Shown one piece after another: positions 46,606-55,118 of a DNA stretch of 64,000 bases. Origin of the DNA: SIG440 sp045586925. Lineage in GTDB: Bacteria > Bacillota > Clostridia > Monoglobales > Monoglobaceae. The DNA lies in the NCBI GenBank assembly GCA_045586925.1, contig JAZNBG010000036.1, positions 3,909 to 67,908 of the forward strand, in the 5' to 3' direction. Positions within the stretch are counted from its first letter, which is position 1, and each line of letters begins with the position of its first letter. The notes below the pieces were generated by a model that was not told the origin of the DNA, searched no databases, and saw only the letters and a program-made list of their open reading frames with translations. The position numbers were made by a program, and so were the translations under genes.

Positions 46606-47574
46606 ATGCAGGTGGAGATAGTCTTATTGGCAACCGGCAACCCGCTTTATCATTGGACAGCCTTGGAGCTTAAAAGATATTTTGATATTGACAAGCCACT
46701 AAACGAGGACATGGCAAAGGAAATATGGGATGCGGTAAACGAAAAGTTGAAGGGTGATGACTTTTCTGCAAAGGCACTTATCTGCCGTTCAAATGTGGAT
46801 GTAATCTGCACAACCGACAATCCTTACGATACACTTGAATATCACAAGCAGTTAAAGGACTTTGAAACAAAGGTTTTGCCTGCGTTCAGACCCGACCTTT
46901 CGGATATCAAGAGTGATATAACCGAAAGAATGGATTACTTCCACCAAAACGGATGCCGACTTTCAGACCACGCAATAGACGAAATGAATGACGAGCTTAT
47001 TGAAAAGCTGGTATTTTTAGGTGAAGAATACGCAAAGCGTGGTTGGGTATGGCAGCTTCATATTGGTGCAATGCGTAACAACAATACAAGAATGTTTAAA
47101 AAGCTTGGTGCAGACACCGACTTTGACTCGGTAAACGATTTCCAGATTGCTGAGTGACTTTCAAATTTGCTTGATAAACTTGACCAAAAGGATGTGTTGC
47201 CAAAGACAATTCTTTATTGCCTTAACCCCAAGGACAACTATGTTCTTGGAACAATGCTGGGCAACTTCCAGAGAGGCCCTGCAAAGGGTAAAATTCAGTT
47301 TGGCTCAGGCTGGTGGTTTAACGACAACAAAGACGGAATGGAAACACAGATGCAGGCTCTTGCGAATCTTGGTACCCGCGGCTCTTTTGTTGGTATGCTC
47401 ACAGACTCACGCAGCTTTGTGTCATATACAAGACACGAATATTTCCGCAGAATACTTTGCAACCTTCTTGGCAAATGGGTGGAAGAAGGCGAATACCCAA
47501 AAGATTTCAAAGCATTAGAGAAGATTGTCAAAGGCATTTGCTACAACAATGCTAAAGAGTATTTTGGACCGTAA
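46606..47574 (+). pseudogene. uxaC: Glucuronate (uronate) isomerase, decayed
   Basis: Clear UxaC sequence: G-N-P-L-Y-H-W-T, C-T-T-D-N-P-Y-D, R-G-W-V-W-Q-L-H-I-G-A, M-R-N-N-N-T-R-M-F and, after the break, P-K-T-I-L-Y-C-L-N-P-K-D. The N-terminal ~110 residues, including the H-x-H metal site, are absent. Blocks after F-R-P-D and after S-D-H-A-I-D appear deleted in frame. TGA at 47155-47157 interrupts the frame, which continues in register to 47574. The total is about 320 codons against about 470 in whole enzymes. The intact enzyme converts glucuronate to fructuronate and galacturonate to tagaturonate; this one should be inactive. Confidence 0.88.
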
Positions 47575-47597
47575 AGATTAAAAGGAGGTTTTAAAAA

Positions 47598-48038
47598 ATG
47601 TTAAAAGGAATACCTAAAATTGTTTCACCTGAATTAATTAAAGTTCTTATGGAAATGGGACATAGCGACAGAATTGTGATTGCGGACGGCAATTTCCCGT
47701 CTAAAAGTGTAGGAAAGAATGCTATTGTTGTTCGTGCTGATGGACATGGAGTACCTGAAATTCTTGATGCAATACTTAATTTAATGCCCCTTGATACATA
47801 TGTGGATGCACCTGTTTCCCTGATGCAGGTTATGCCCGGTGATGATGTAAAAACACCGATTTGGGATGAATACAAAGAAATTGTAAAAAAATATGACACT
47901 CGCGGAGAGAAAGCATTTTCGGAAATAGAAAGGTTTAAGTTTTATGAGGAAGCAAAAACCGCATATGCAATTATTGCGACGAGTGAAACAGCAATTTATG
48001 CAAATATTATGCTTCAAAAAGGTGTTGTAACCGAGTAA
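47598..48038 (+). CDS. fucU: L-fucose mutarotase (RbsD/FucU family)
   Basis: Interconverts the alpha and beta anomers of L-fucose in the cytosol and so feeds fucose isomerase. 146 aa is the usual length. The motifs M-G-H-S-D-R-I-V-I-A-D-G-N-F-P near residue 20 (catalytic His, Asp), V-R-A-D-G-H-G near residue 45 and S-E-T-A-I-Y-A-N near the C-terminus are all present. A strong AAAAGGAGG lies ten bases before the ATG. It is the only intact gene between the two 188-bp repeats and pairs with the fucose-isomerase-family gene at 27737. Confidence 0.92.
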   Translation: MLKGIPKIVSPELIKVLMEMGHSDRIVIADGNFPSKSVGKNAIVVRADGHGVPEILDAILNLMPLDTYVDAPVSLMQVMPGDDVKTPIWDEYKEIVKKYDTRGEKAFSEIERFKFYEEAKTAYAIIATSETAIYANIMLQKGVVTE

Positions 48039-48051
48039 CAATTAAATTTCA

Positions 48052-48240
48052 TAGTATTTATATATCCGGTTCCTGTTAGAGCATATCATAATTTCATCCC
48101 TATATACATCTAACAGGAAAAACGATAATATAAATAATGACATCAGGGTAATGGCAGAAACACACATCCTACTGAGACAGTATTCGGCTACTGTATTGGG
48201 TAAGGGCACCTCTTTTTGCCTAGTAGGGAGGTGCCTTTAT
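48052..48240 (+). repeat. 189-bp structured dispersed repeat, copy B
   Basis: Second copy of the element at 46185. Its first stem is better formed (CCTGTTAGA with TCTAACAGG). The middle stem keeps loop TTCGGC, and the last stem, GGGCACCTC/GAGGTGCC, has lost one base. It begins 13 bases after the fucU stop. Stems are kept while loops differ, as expected of selected RNA structure, but two copies are too few to prove it. Confidence 0.75.
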
Positions 48241-48271
48241 AATATCTAAGGCATATTCGAAGTATAAAGTA

Positions 48272-48300
48272 TTGAAAATCGTGAGTTTTTGTGTTACAAT
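48272..48300 (+). promoter_or_regulatory. Strong sigma-A-type promoter
   Basis: -35 TTGAAA (48272-48277), 17-base spacer, -10 TACAAT (48295-48300). The predicted start near 48307 is about 195 bases before the Fic gene, so the transcript has a long leader or a small gene of its own. Confidence 0.6.
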
Positions 48301-48317
48301 GTTGATTGCAACAAAAT

Positions 48318-48449
48318 ATGTTTCAAGATAAGGTATGCGGTAATGAACGTTTAAAACAGATAACGCAGTTTATTGAATATATTATCAAGATTTATTGTAG
48401 ACCAAATTTATTTTCAAAGAAAAATAGTGTAAAAATAGTGAAAAAATAG
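48318..48449 (+). CDS. Possible 43-aa small ORF in the Fic leader
   Basis: An ATG frame begins just after the promoter's expected start and runs 43 codons, coding for a basic peptide with Y-I-I-K-I-Y. It has no ribosome binding site, so it may be only the leader of the Fic transcript. Unknown function. Confidence 0.2.
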   Translation: MFQDKVCGNERLKQITQFIEYIIKIYCRPNLFSKKNSVKIVKK

Positions 48450-48451
48450 TG
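48421..48451. repeat. Three tandem A-rich TAGTG repeats before the Fic gene
   Basis: AAAATAGTG occurs three times with 10-11 base spacing and ends at a weak -35 (48450-48455), 17 bases before a -10 TATACT (48473-48478). The layout suggests an operator array. Confidence 0.45.
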
Positions 48452-48501
48452 GATTTTTTTCTTTTGATATGGTATACTATATTTAGTAAGGATGTGATCT
48501 C

Positions 48502-49602
48502 GTGATAAAGGTTACTATAACTAATGATATTTTAAAAAAAATATCTGCTATTGATGAAAAACGATTTTTCATTAAAGCCATTGAATTGCCTCAAGTGACA
48601 AAAAATAGATTAAGAAAAAATTCCAAGAAGAAAAGTTCATATGCCTCAAATAAAATTGAGGGTAATCCTTTAAGCGAGGCACAGGCAAACGAGGCAATGG
48701 AAAGAGCTGCACACAAACATTTTCTGAAGCCTGAACGAGAGGTTAGAAATTATTTTCTTGCTCTTAACTTGCTTGAAGAAAAATTAAAGGTCAAAGCACC
48801 ATTTTCTAAGGAACTTTTGCTTGAAGTTCAGGCAATGGTGGAAAAGGGAGCATCAAAAGAAAAAATTGGTCTCAGAGGAGCAATGCCTTCGGGAGTGTTA
48901 TTTGCAGTATACGATTCAGAAAGCGGAAAACCCGAATATATACCGCCTGAATATACAGATATTCCCACATTGCTTGATGAACTTGTTGAATATGTAAATA
49001 CAACTGACGACCATCCGCTTATTATTGCGGGGGTTGTGCATTATCAGTTAGTTACCATTCACCCCTTTGAAGATGGTAACGGACGCACTGCCAGGCTGAT
49101 GTCGGGATATATGCTTGATTATTACGGTTATGGTTTTAACGGAATTGGTTCTCTTGAAGAATATTTTGCATACGATCCTGATGAATATTATGCATCGCTT
49201 CAGATGGGTTTACCCGCTCTATATTATTCAGGCAGAGATAATCCGCCGTATCCTGAAATATGGATTAACTATTTTCTCCGTATGATGGAGCTTTATTCAA
49301 ATAAGGTATACGAATTGTCAAAAGAATCTACAGATGATGAGCTGGATAGTAGTTTATCATATTTAAATGCCAGGGAAAAGGATTTACTGATATTTCTCCT
49401 CAGCAATCGTATGTTTGAATTTACCCCTGTAGAAGTGAGTAAAAAGCTGGGTGTTACTAATAAAACTATTATCAATAGGTGTGTCAAGCTTACATCCAAC
49501 GGTTTTTTAATTCCGAACATCGTAAAGGAACGGATTCGCACATATTCTTTAAGTAGCTTTTCGAGAAAGAACGAAAAGCAGATTATCTTAAAATGTAAAT
49601 AA
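48502..49602 (+). CDS. Fic family protein, class II, with C-terminal winged helix
   Basis: GTG start with AAGGAT upstream. The catalytic motif H-P-F-E-D-G-N-G-R-T-A-R is at about residues 187-198. The inhibitory helix motif S-N-K-I-E-G lies N-terminal to it (about residues 49-54), which makes it a class II Fic; the Glu blocks ATP binding until relieved. The last ~70 residues look like a winged helix-turn-helix (E-V-S-K-K-L-G-V-T-N-K-T-I). Such proteins AMPylate target proteins, often themselves, and many are linked to mobile DNA. Length 366 aa is normal. The target cannot be named. The repeats in front of the gene could be bound by its own winged helix. Confidence 0.9.
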   Translation: MIKVTITNDILKKISAIDEKRFFIKAIELPQVTKNRLRKNSKKKSSYASNKIEGNPLSEAQANEAMERAAHKHFLKPEREVRNYFLALNLLEEKLKVKAPFSKELLLEVQAMVEKGASKEKIGLRGAMPSGVLFAVYDSESGKPEYIPPEYTDIPTLLDELVEYVNTTDDHPLIIAGVVHYQLVTIHPFEDGNGRTARLMSGYMLDYYGYGFNGIGSLEEYFAYDPDEYYASLQMGLPALYYSGRDNPPYPEIWINYFLRMMELYSNKVYELSKESTDDELDSSLSYLNAREKDLLIFLLSNRMFEFTPVEVSKKLGVTNKTIINRCVKLTSNGFLIPNIVKERIRTYSLSSFSRKNEKQIILKCK

Positions 49603-49674
49603 ACACTGCAGAGAGAATTTTTTTCATACATTTGTTTTAAAACAATGCTTATGAAGCGGCTTGGTAAATAGTGC

Positions 49675-49736
49675 GGAGACTTTTGAGAGACTTTTGGGAG
49701 ACTTTTGGGAGACAAAAAAGTGACTTTTCGGAGACT
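49675..49736 (+). repeat. Degenerate tandem 11-bp repeats
   Basis: GGAGACTTTTG-type units repeat three times in direct succession and then in broken form to 49736. Frames read Phe/Glu/Thr/Gly/Arg-rich repeats like the tails of some accessory ATPase-type proteins, so it may be the last trace of a deleted gene. No intact ORF. Confidence 0.5.
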
Positions 49737-49801
49737 AATTTGGTATTGACAGGGAATTTTGGCCATGTTACAATGGTATCATGAAAAATTATATATTGAG
49801 C

Positions 49802-49842
49802 AAAGGAAGCTGTATCAATCAAATTTGATTCAGCTTCTTTTT
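49802..49842 (+). terminator. Intrinsic terminator
   Basis: GGAAGCTG pairs with CAGCTTCT around an inner perfect palindrome AATCAAATTTGATT, followed by T5. It is placed to end transcripts coming from the Fic gene and the repeat tract. Confidence 0.65.
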
Positions 49843-49850
49843 GTTTATCA

Positions 49851-49884
49851 GGGCTTGTGCAAAATATGTGCAAGCCCTATTTTT
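49851..49884 (+). terminator. Second intrinsic terminator in tandem
   Basis: GGGCTTG (49851-49857) pairs with CAAGCCC (49871-49877), followed by TATTTTT. Two terminators nine bases apart insulate the recombinase gene from upstream transcription. Confidence 0.6.
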
Positions 49885-49944
49885 GTAAGCAAATAGTATA
49901 TAATTTTCAATTTACTAATAAACATTACTTAGGAGGTGTTGAGG

Positions 49945-50067
49945 ATGGATAAAATCCGTGTGGTTAATCAACTTAAGGAAAAACGGATTACTTTCCTCAA
50001 AAAGACCATAACTCAAAAAATGCAAAAGATTATTAACCAATCTGTATGCAATGAAAAGAAAGCTTAA
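49945..50067 (+). CDS. Small basic 40-aa protein upstream of the recombinase
   Basis: ATG 49945 stands ten bases after a strong AGGAGG (49931-49936). The product is Lys/Arg/Gln-rich, predicted helical and without membrane segment (starts Met-Asp-Lys-Ile-Arg-Val-Val-Asn-Gln). I do not recognise it. Its strong ribosome binding site and its position between a double terminator and the recombinase gene make it a plausible regulator or accessory protein of the mobile element. Confidence 0.5.
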   Translation: MDKIRVVNQLKEKRITFLKKTITQKMQKIINQSVCNEKKA

Positions 50068-50159
50068 TCACTTGAAAAAATTTTATAAAGATGATACAAT
50101 TAACTGGAATATCAGATAGTTGTATCATTTTTTATACTTGCGTTTAGCGGAGGTGAAAG

Positions 50160-51734
50160 ATGACAGCTACTGCACTGTATCTTCGTCTTTCGGATGAAGA
50201 CAGAAACAAAGTTAACAAAACGGATGCAAGCGAAAGCATACAAAATCAATTATCAATGCTGCGGGAATACTGCTCGGAAAGAAACTGGGATATTTACGAT
50301 ATTTACTGTGATGAGGATTTGAGCGGTGCTGATAAAAACAGACCGGAGTTTAACCGTTTGCTTAAAGACTGTGAAGACGGAAAGATTGATGTTGTATTAT
50401 GCAAATCGCAATCCAGATTTTCAAGAGAAATGGAGATGATAGAAAAATATCTGCATGATAAGTTCATCGAGTGGGGAGTTCGCTTTATAAGCATAATTGA
50501 CCATGCGGATACAAATGATGTTCACAATAAAAAGGCAAGGCAGATAAACGGATTGGTGAATGAATGGTATCTGGAGGAATTGTCGGAAAATATTCGCCAG
50601 ACTCTGAAACATAAAAGGATGCAAGGCGAATTTACGGGTTCTTTTGCTCCTTATGGGTATCTGATAGACCCTGAGAATAAAAACCATCTGATTGTTGATG
50701 AAAATACAGCACCCATTGTAAGGCAAATATTTGAATGGTATAATGGGGGTTGGGGTTACAGAAGAATAGTTATGGAGTTGAATGAACGCAAAATTCCAAG
50801 CCCGACACTGTATAAAAAGCAGAGAAATAGTAAGTATCGCAACCTGAATATTGAAAGAAGCTGTTCCTTTGGTTTGTGGACACAATCTACCATATATGAC
50901 TTTTTAAGAAATGAAACATATACAGGAACACTTGTGCAAGGAAAGTCACATAATATCAGCTATAAAAACAAAAAACGGAAAAAGGAAAGACGGGAAAACT
51001 GGATAAGGGTTCCCGATTGCCATGATGCGATAATAGATGAGGAAATGTGGCAAGCTACTCAGGAACGGCTGAAAAGCAGAACAAGAGTGCCAAAGACCAG
51101 TAGTGAGCTGACACCGCTTTCGGGGAAAATCAAATGTGCCCTATGCGGCTCGGCAATGCGGCGAAATGTCTATTATAACAAAGACAAAAGCCTTCCTAAG
51201 TGTAATTATCTGTGTGGTACATATTTCAGCGGAGCGATGAATTGCCCCAATATTTCGTCAATCAACGGAGAACTTTTGGAAAATGCGATAGTTGAAGAAA
51301 TAAATAAACTGATTTCAAAATACTGTCAGATGGATGAGCTTGATATTATAGACGACAGAAAGAAAAAAATCGAGGCATATAGGCTTGCGTTGAAAGACTA
51401 TCAAAACAGAATAAAGACCATTAATCGAAAACTGGAGAACTTGTATGAGGACAAACTGGAAGGTCTTTTGACGAAACAGCAATATATTTCTCTCAAAGAA
51501 AAGTATACAAAAGAAATAGCTGAATTTGAGGGAAAGTATGAGGAAACAGAGAAAGACATAAAGGTACTTGAAAATGCTGAAAAAGAAGTTTTTGATAAGA
51601 AAGAAATAATAAAAAAATATACACACATTGATAAGCTGACACGGGAAATTGCGGAGGAATTTATTGATGCGGTGTATATAGGAGAAAAAATAAAAGGAGA
51701 AGAACGCGAGATAATAATTAACTGGAAAATTTAA
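50160..51734 (+). CDS. Large serine recombinase (resolvase/integrase)
   Basis: 524 aa. The N-terminal resolvase domain (1-150) has Y-L-R-L-S with the catalytic Ser near residue 11 and the R-F-S-R-E segment. A recombinase domain follows (about 160-300; Y-G-Y, W-T-Q-S-T-I-Y-D-F-L-R-N). Then come a zinc-ribbon domain (C-A-L-C-G ... C-x3-C ... C-P-N, residues 325-375) and a long coiled coil (about 400-490). Large serine recombinases insert or excise phages and conjugative elements. No phage or conjugation genes accompany it, so it seems to be the remains of an element or a small element with the Fic gene. AGCGGAGGTG precedes the ATG. Attachment sites could not be recognised. Confidence 0.93.
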   Translation: MTATALYLRLSDEDRNKVNKTDASESIQNQLSMLREYCSERNWDIYDIYCDEDLSGADKNRPEFNRLLKDCEDGKIDVVLCKSQSRFSREMEMIEKYLHDKFIEWGVRFISIIDHADTNDVHNKKARQINGLVNEWYLEELSENIRQTLKHKRMQGEFTGSFAPYGYLIDPENKNHLIVDENTAPIVRQIFEWYNGGWGYRRIVMELNERKIPSPTLYKKQRNSKYRNLNIERSCSFGLWTQSTIYDFLRNETYTGTLVQGKSHNISYKNKKRKKERRENWIRVPDCHDAIIDEEMWQATQERLKSRTRVPKTSSELTPLSGKIKCALCGSAMRRNVYYNKDKSLPKCNYLCGTYFSGAMNCPNISSINGELLENAIVEEINKLISKYCQMDELDIIDDRKKKIEAYRLALKDYQNRIKTINRKLENLYEDKLEGLLTKQQYISLKEKYTKEIAEFEGKYEETEKDIKVLENAEKEVFDKKEIIKKYTHIDKLTREIAEEFIDAVYIGEKIKGEEREIIINWKI

Positions 51735-51980
51735 GAGAAAAATTTTGTTAAGAACGGTTCACGGTGTCCCGGGTCGATAAAAATTTTCATAAGGAAATCA
51801 CGCTCCCATATGCAGTATATGTAAAAAAATGACGGATTGTTACCTTGAAATTATCAGTAAAAAATCTTTTAGGCAATTGTAATGTCACTGTAATGTCTTT
51901 GTAACAATTATATGTTATACTCAAAATACAAAGTGGGACAAATCCCGATTTTTCGCATTTTATGTTTGAGGAGAATTATC

Positions 51981-52463
51981 ATGAAAAAGGTTTGCATAGC
52001 TATTTTGGTTGTGGCAGTTTTACTGCTGGGACAGATAGGGGTTTTTGCGGCACCCGACACTTTGCCGGTTGATGCAGCAGGTAACTCCACAGGACTTGTG
52101 GTTGTTACAAAGCCCCAAAACCCAAAAGACTCAACCTTTGACGAGTCATACATTATTTCGGGCTATGGCAAAGAGGGCACAAATATTGCTCTTTACGGCT
52201 ATAATCCCGAAACCAATATGTACGAAAAGTACTACAGTGAAATGAAATACATTGACGAAAAGGGAGTATCTCAGGTTCTGAGAACTGCATCCGAAACTAC
52301 CATAGGCACATCAGGACTTTTTATGAATACAATTACGCTGGCTCAGGGCGAGAATACCATTCTTGTACGTGCTGAAATCGGTGAAAGTGTTCAGCTGATG
52401 AAGCTGTCAGTCACAAAGTATAATTACAACATAATTGACTTAATCAAATCCTTGACAGATTAA
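51981..52463 (+). CDS. Small secreted protein, beta-rich
   Basis: I start it at ATG 51981, behind GAGGAG (51968-51973); the frame is open further up but without a start signal. Residues 1-23 are a signal peptide (Met-Lys-Lys-Val, hydrophobic core, V-F-A-A-P). The mature ~137 residues look like one Ig/beta-sandwich-type domain with I-S-G-Y-G-K-E-G-T-N and L-A-Q-G-E-N-T-I-L-V-R-A, similar to domains in surface proteins with SLH anchors. It has no anchor of its own. Function unknown; it may work with the neighbouring c-di-GMP surface-polymer genes. Confidence 0.8.
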   Translation: MKKVCIAILVVAVLLLGQIGVFAAPDTLPVDAAGNSTGLVVVTKPQNPKDSTFDESYIISGYGKEGTNIALYGYNPETNMYEKYYSEMKYIDEKGVSQVLRTASETTIGTSGLFMNTITLAQGENTILVRAEIGESVQLMKLSVTKYNYNIIDLIKSLTD

Positions 52464-52496
52464 AAAACTTTGATTGGATTGCAACAAAAAATTAAG

Positions 52497-52523
52497 GACG
52501 GCCAGATTTGGTCGTCTTTTTTG
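52497..52523 (+). terminator. Intrinsic terminator after the secreted protein
   Basis: GACGGCCA pairs with TGGTCGTC (one G-U) around GATT, followed by T6. The T-run merges into the left arm of the next inverted repeat. Confidence 0.7.
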
Positions 52524-52684
52524 TATAATAGGAAATTGCGTAATTTCCTATTATACAAAAACATAAATTAGATGCCCATGCGAAATTTTCCGCCGTCAGC
52601 GGAAACGCATATGGGCAAACAAAGCGCACTTGCTACGACCGCCGCCTGCGGCGAGCGGCGTAGCCGCTTTGTTCTATAATAGAA
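52518..52684. repeat. Nested palindromic non-coding element with a GC-rich core
   Basis: A perfect 20-bp inverted repeat with a 4-base loop (arms 52518-52537 and 52542-52561) is followed by a bulged hairpin (52574-52616, containing a perfect TTTCCGC/GCGGAAA inner stem). Next comes a GC-rich hairpin closed by AAAGCG/CGCTTT and CTACG/CGTAG (52621-52670), then a palindrome TTCTATAATAGAA (52672-52684). The GC-rich core contrasts with its surroundings. No coding potential. It looks like a mobile palindromic element or structured RNA. Confidence 0.6.
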
Positions 52685-52698
52685 AAATGTAGTAATAC

Positions 52699-52727
52699 TT
52701 GAAATTTGCGTAAAAAGGTGATATAAT
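52699..52727 (+). promoter_or_regulatory. Promoter of the diguanylate cyclase gene
   Basis: -35 TTGAAA (52699-52704), 17-base spacer, perfect -10 TATAAT (52722-52727). The leader is about 43 bases long. Confidence 0.7.
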
Positions 52728-52776
52728 TCTATTAAGTAGTATTTTAAAACTATAATATGAAAGAAGATTTAGATAA

Positions 52777-55077
52777 ATGGCATTAACATACGAGAGAAAA
52801 AAGCACAAACAAACAAATATAATACAAACAGTTGTTACCGTAATTCTGTTATGTATAGTCTTTTTGGCGATGGTTAGTTATTTTTATAAAAGTGCAGAGG
52901 ATGAAGCATATGAAAATCTTCATATTCAGACAAAGCAGATTAAGGATGATATGGAGCTTCAGCTTTTATCTGACCGTGAAAATCTTGCTACTATGGCAAG
53001 TTTTGCCGCAAAGCTTTATTCGGATGGCGAAAACTACAACATTATGTTTGAATCATTTAAGCCTATTGGTTTGATTGAAAATATAGGCATTTTAAACGCT
53101 GACAACACTTTTGTAACGAAGGCGGGTTCTATAAGTCTTGACGGGCGAATTTCCTTTGAAGAGGAAAAGAAAAAAGGCGAATATATAAGCGGAAGAGTCA
53201 AAGACCTTACAAGAGATAATTATGAAATTATAAGAAGTGCAGTACCGATAAAAAATGGTGACGATGTTGTAGGAATTTTATATGGAGTTATCAAGCTTGA
53301 CGTTATAGGCAAAAAATATAACAAAATGGCAAAGGAACTGGATGCTCAGCTGTTTGTTTATGATAAAGAAAGCGGAAATCTTGTTATAGATACCATCCAT
53401 GACAAGCTCGGTAATATCTCATTTTTAAAAGACCGTGAATATAACAAAGGTTACTCATACGAAAAAATGATGGAAAGTGATAAGGGCTATACTTCATTTA
53501 TATCCGCATATACGGGCGAAGATTTGTACGTGCATTACTCTAATCTTGAAGAGCTTGGATGGGTGATAACCCTTGCGAGATATGAATCTCAGGTGTTTGC
53601 CAATACACATACTCTATCCCGAATCTTGCTTACTGCATTTTTGATTATGGTTATAATTATGGTTTTGTACACACTGGTTCTTATGGCAAACGAAAAACGC
53701 AGAAATTATGCTATGGTGTGTGCTTCCAACATAAGAAAGCTTCTTCTGGAAATAAATCAGCAACATAATAATATTTCGGAGGCTTTGAAACAGGTTTGCC
53801 TTTTTGCACAATCAAGATCGGCAATATTCTTTGATACGGATGGCGAAGATTATAATTATTCTATGCCTGAGTTTGAGAATATCGTTCTTTGCGGCGAAGA
53901 AAGAAAATATTTTATATCCCAGATATTGCATTATGCTGCCGAACTTCACAAAATAAATAAAGCAACCGTTGGGGTTATGTGCATAAGACCAAACGAACAT
54001 CTGTCAAAAACTAACCCTAAGTTTTATGATTTTCTGAAAAATCACAAGATTGAAGACGTTTCTTTTTCGGCTGTAACAAATAAGGATAATCATGCAACGG
54101 TTTTGGGTTCTGTCAATCCTAAAAAAAGCAAGACTACAAGAATACTTCTGGAGGATATCGCAGTTTGCTTTTCCATTGCAATTTACAACAAAAAGCATCT
54201 GAACAAAACGGAAATTGCTGCAACTACAGATTCTTTAACAGGGGTGTCTAATCGGGTTACTTACAAAAAAGACCTTTTGGTATTTGACGAAATGAAACCC
54301 GAAAAGTTTTCCTGTATTTATATTGATGTTAATGAGCTTCATCTTCGCAATAATAAGTATGGTCACGCCGCAGGAGATGAAATGCTTTTGTATATTGCAA
54401 ACACCCTGAAGGAAGTGTTCTTCGGACATCATATTTACCGAATGGGCGGCGATGAATTTTTGGTGTTTACCCAGAATTCTGAGCAGGAAGCTGTAAAGAA
54501 AAATATAGAGATACTGATTGGACAGTTAAAAGCGATGGATTATCATATTGCAATTGGTATGTCTTACAGAACTCAAAATTCAAATACTGAGGAAATGGTG
54601 AAGGAAGCCGAAATCCGAATGTATGAGGCAAAAGCCGAGTATTATCAAAACAAGGAACAACAAAGCGTTTCAAAAACAGAAGATAAGGGATATGTTCAAG
54701 TTAAAACGGGTATTCGCGAAATTGATGCTATGATTTCTGTTATGAAAGAGCATTATAACGGTATATATCGTGTTTCTCTTGAAACTGATACAGCACACCG
54801 GATTTTGATGCCTGCATATTTAGGCTACAACGAGGACGAAGAACATTTTTCAAAACTTCTCACAAAGTATATAGAGGAAACAGTTGATCCTGATTTTCAC
54901 AGGGCAATTATGAGTTTTCTTAACTATGACGCATTAAGGCGTCAGATTTTAGATGGCAACATTCCCAAAATCACATACAAAAAAACAAATGGAGAAACGG
55001 TGATACTTAGCATTTACAAGTTAGGTGATAAAGAAGAATCTGCCGGCGAAACGCTTTGGGTTTTTGCAAAAGATTAA
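52777..55077 (+). CDS. Membrane diguanylate cyclase with extracellular Cache sensor
   Basis: Makes the second messenger c-di-GMP from GTP. 766 aa: membrane helix ~16-38, double-Cache-like extracellular sensor (~40-285), second helix (~287-310), a GAF-like linker, the GGDEF domain with an intact G-G-D-E-F signature at about residues 557-561, and about 125 further residues that I do not recognise but that look like a PAS-type fold. No R-x-x-D inhibitory site five residues before GGDEF, so product inhibition at the usual site is unlikely. The ribosome binding site is weak (AAAGAAG). It stands directly before a c-di-GMP riboswitch operon, which implies local signalling. Confidence 0.92.
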   Translation: MALTYERKKHKQTNIIQTVVTVILLCIVFLAMVSYFYKSAEDEAYENLHIQTKQIKDDMELQLLSDRENLATMASFAAKLYSDGENYNIMFESFKPIGLIENIGILNADNTFVTKAGSISLDGRISFEEEKKKGEYISGRVKDLTRDNYEIIRSAVPIKNGDDVVGILYGVIKLDVIGKKYNKMAKELDAQLFVYDKESGNLVIDTIHDKLGNISFLKDREYNKGYSYEKMMESDKGYTSFISAYTGEDLYVHYSNLEELGWVITLARYESQVFANTHTLSRILLTAFLIMVIIMVLYTLVLMANEKRRNYAMVCASNIRKLLLEINQQHNNISEALKQVCLFAQSRSAIFFDTDGEDYNYSMPEFENIVLCGEERKYFISQILHYAAELHKINKATVGVMCIRPNEHLSKTNPKFYDFLKNHKIEDVSFSAVTNKDNHATVLGSVNPKKSKTTRILLEDIAVCFSIAIYNKKHLNKTEIAATTDSLTGVSNRVTYKKDLLVFDEMKPEKFSCIYIDVNELHLRNNKYGHAAGDEMLLYIANTLKEVFFGHHIYRMGGDEFLVFTQNSEQEAVKKNIEILIGQLKAMDYHIAIGMSYRTQNSNTEEMVKEAEIRMYEAKAEYYQNKEQQSVSKTEDKGYVQVKTGIREIDAMISVMKEHYNGIYRVSLETDTAHRILMPAYLGYNEDEEHFSKLLTKYIEETVDPDFHRAIMSFLNYDALRRQILDGNIPKITYKKTNGETVILSIYKLGDKEESAGETLWVFAKD

Positions 55078-55084
55078 AAATTGT

Positions 55085-55112
55085 TTGACAAAGACGGTTC
55101 ATTGTGTTAAAT
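55085..55112 (+). promoter_or_regulatory. Promoter of the riboswitch-controlled operon
   Basis: Consensus -35 TTGACA (55085-55090), 16-base spacer, -10 TTAAAT (55107-55112). The start is expected near 55119, at the 5' end of the aptamer. Confidence 0.65.
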
Positions 55113-55118
55113 TTAAAG

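Noticed and set aside
46185..48240. CRISPR-like array from the repeated element
   Set aside because: Only two copies 1.9 kb apart, each ~188 bp; no regular short spacers and no cas genes.
49675..49736. Iteron replication origin
   Set aside because: Repeats are degenerate and read as protein-like repeats; no replication gene nearby.
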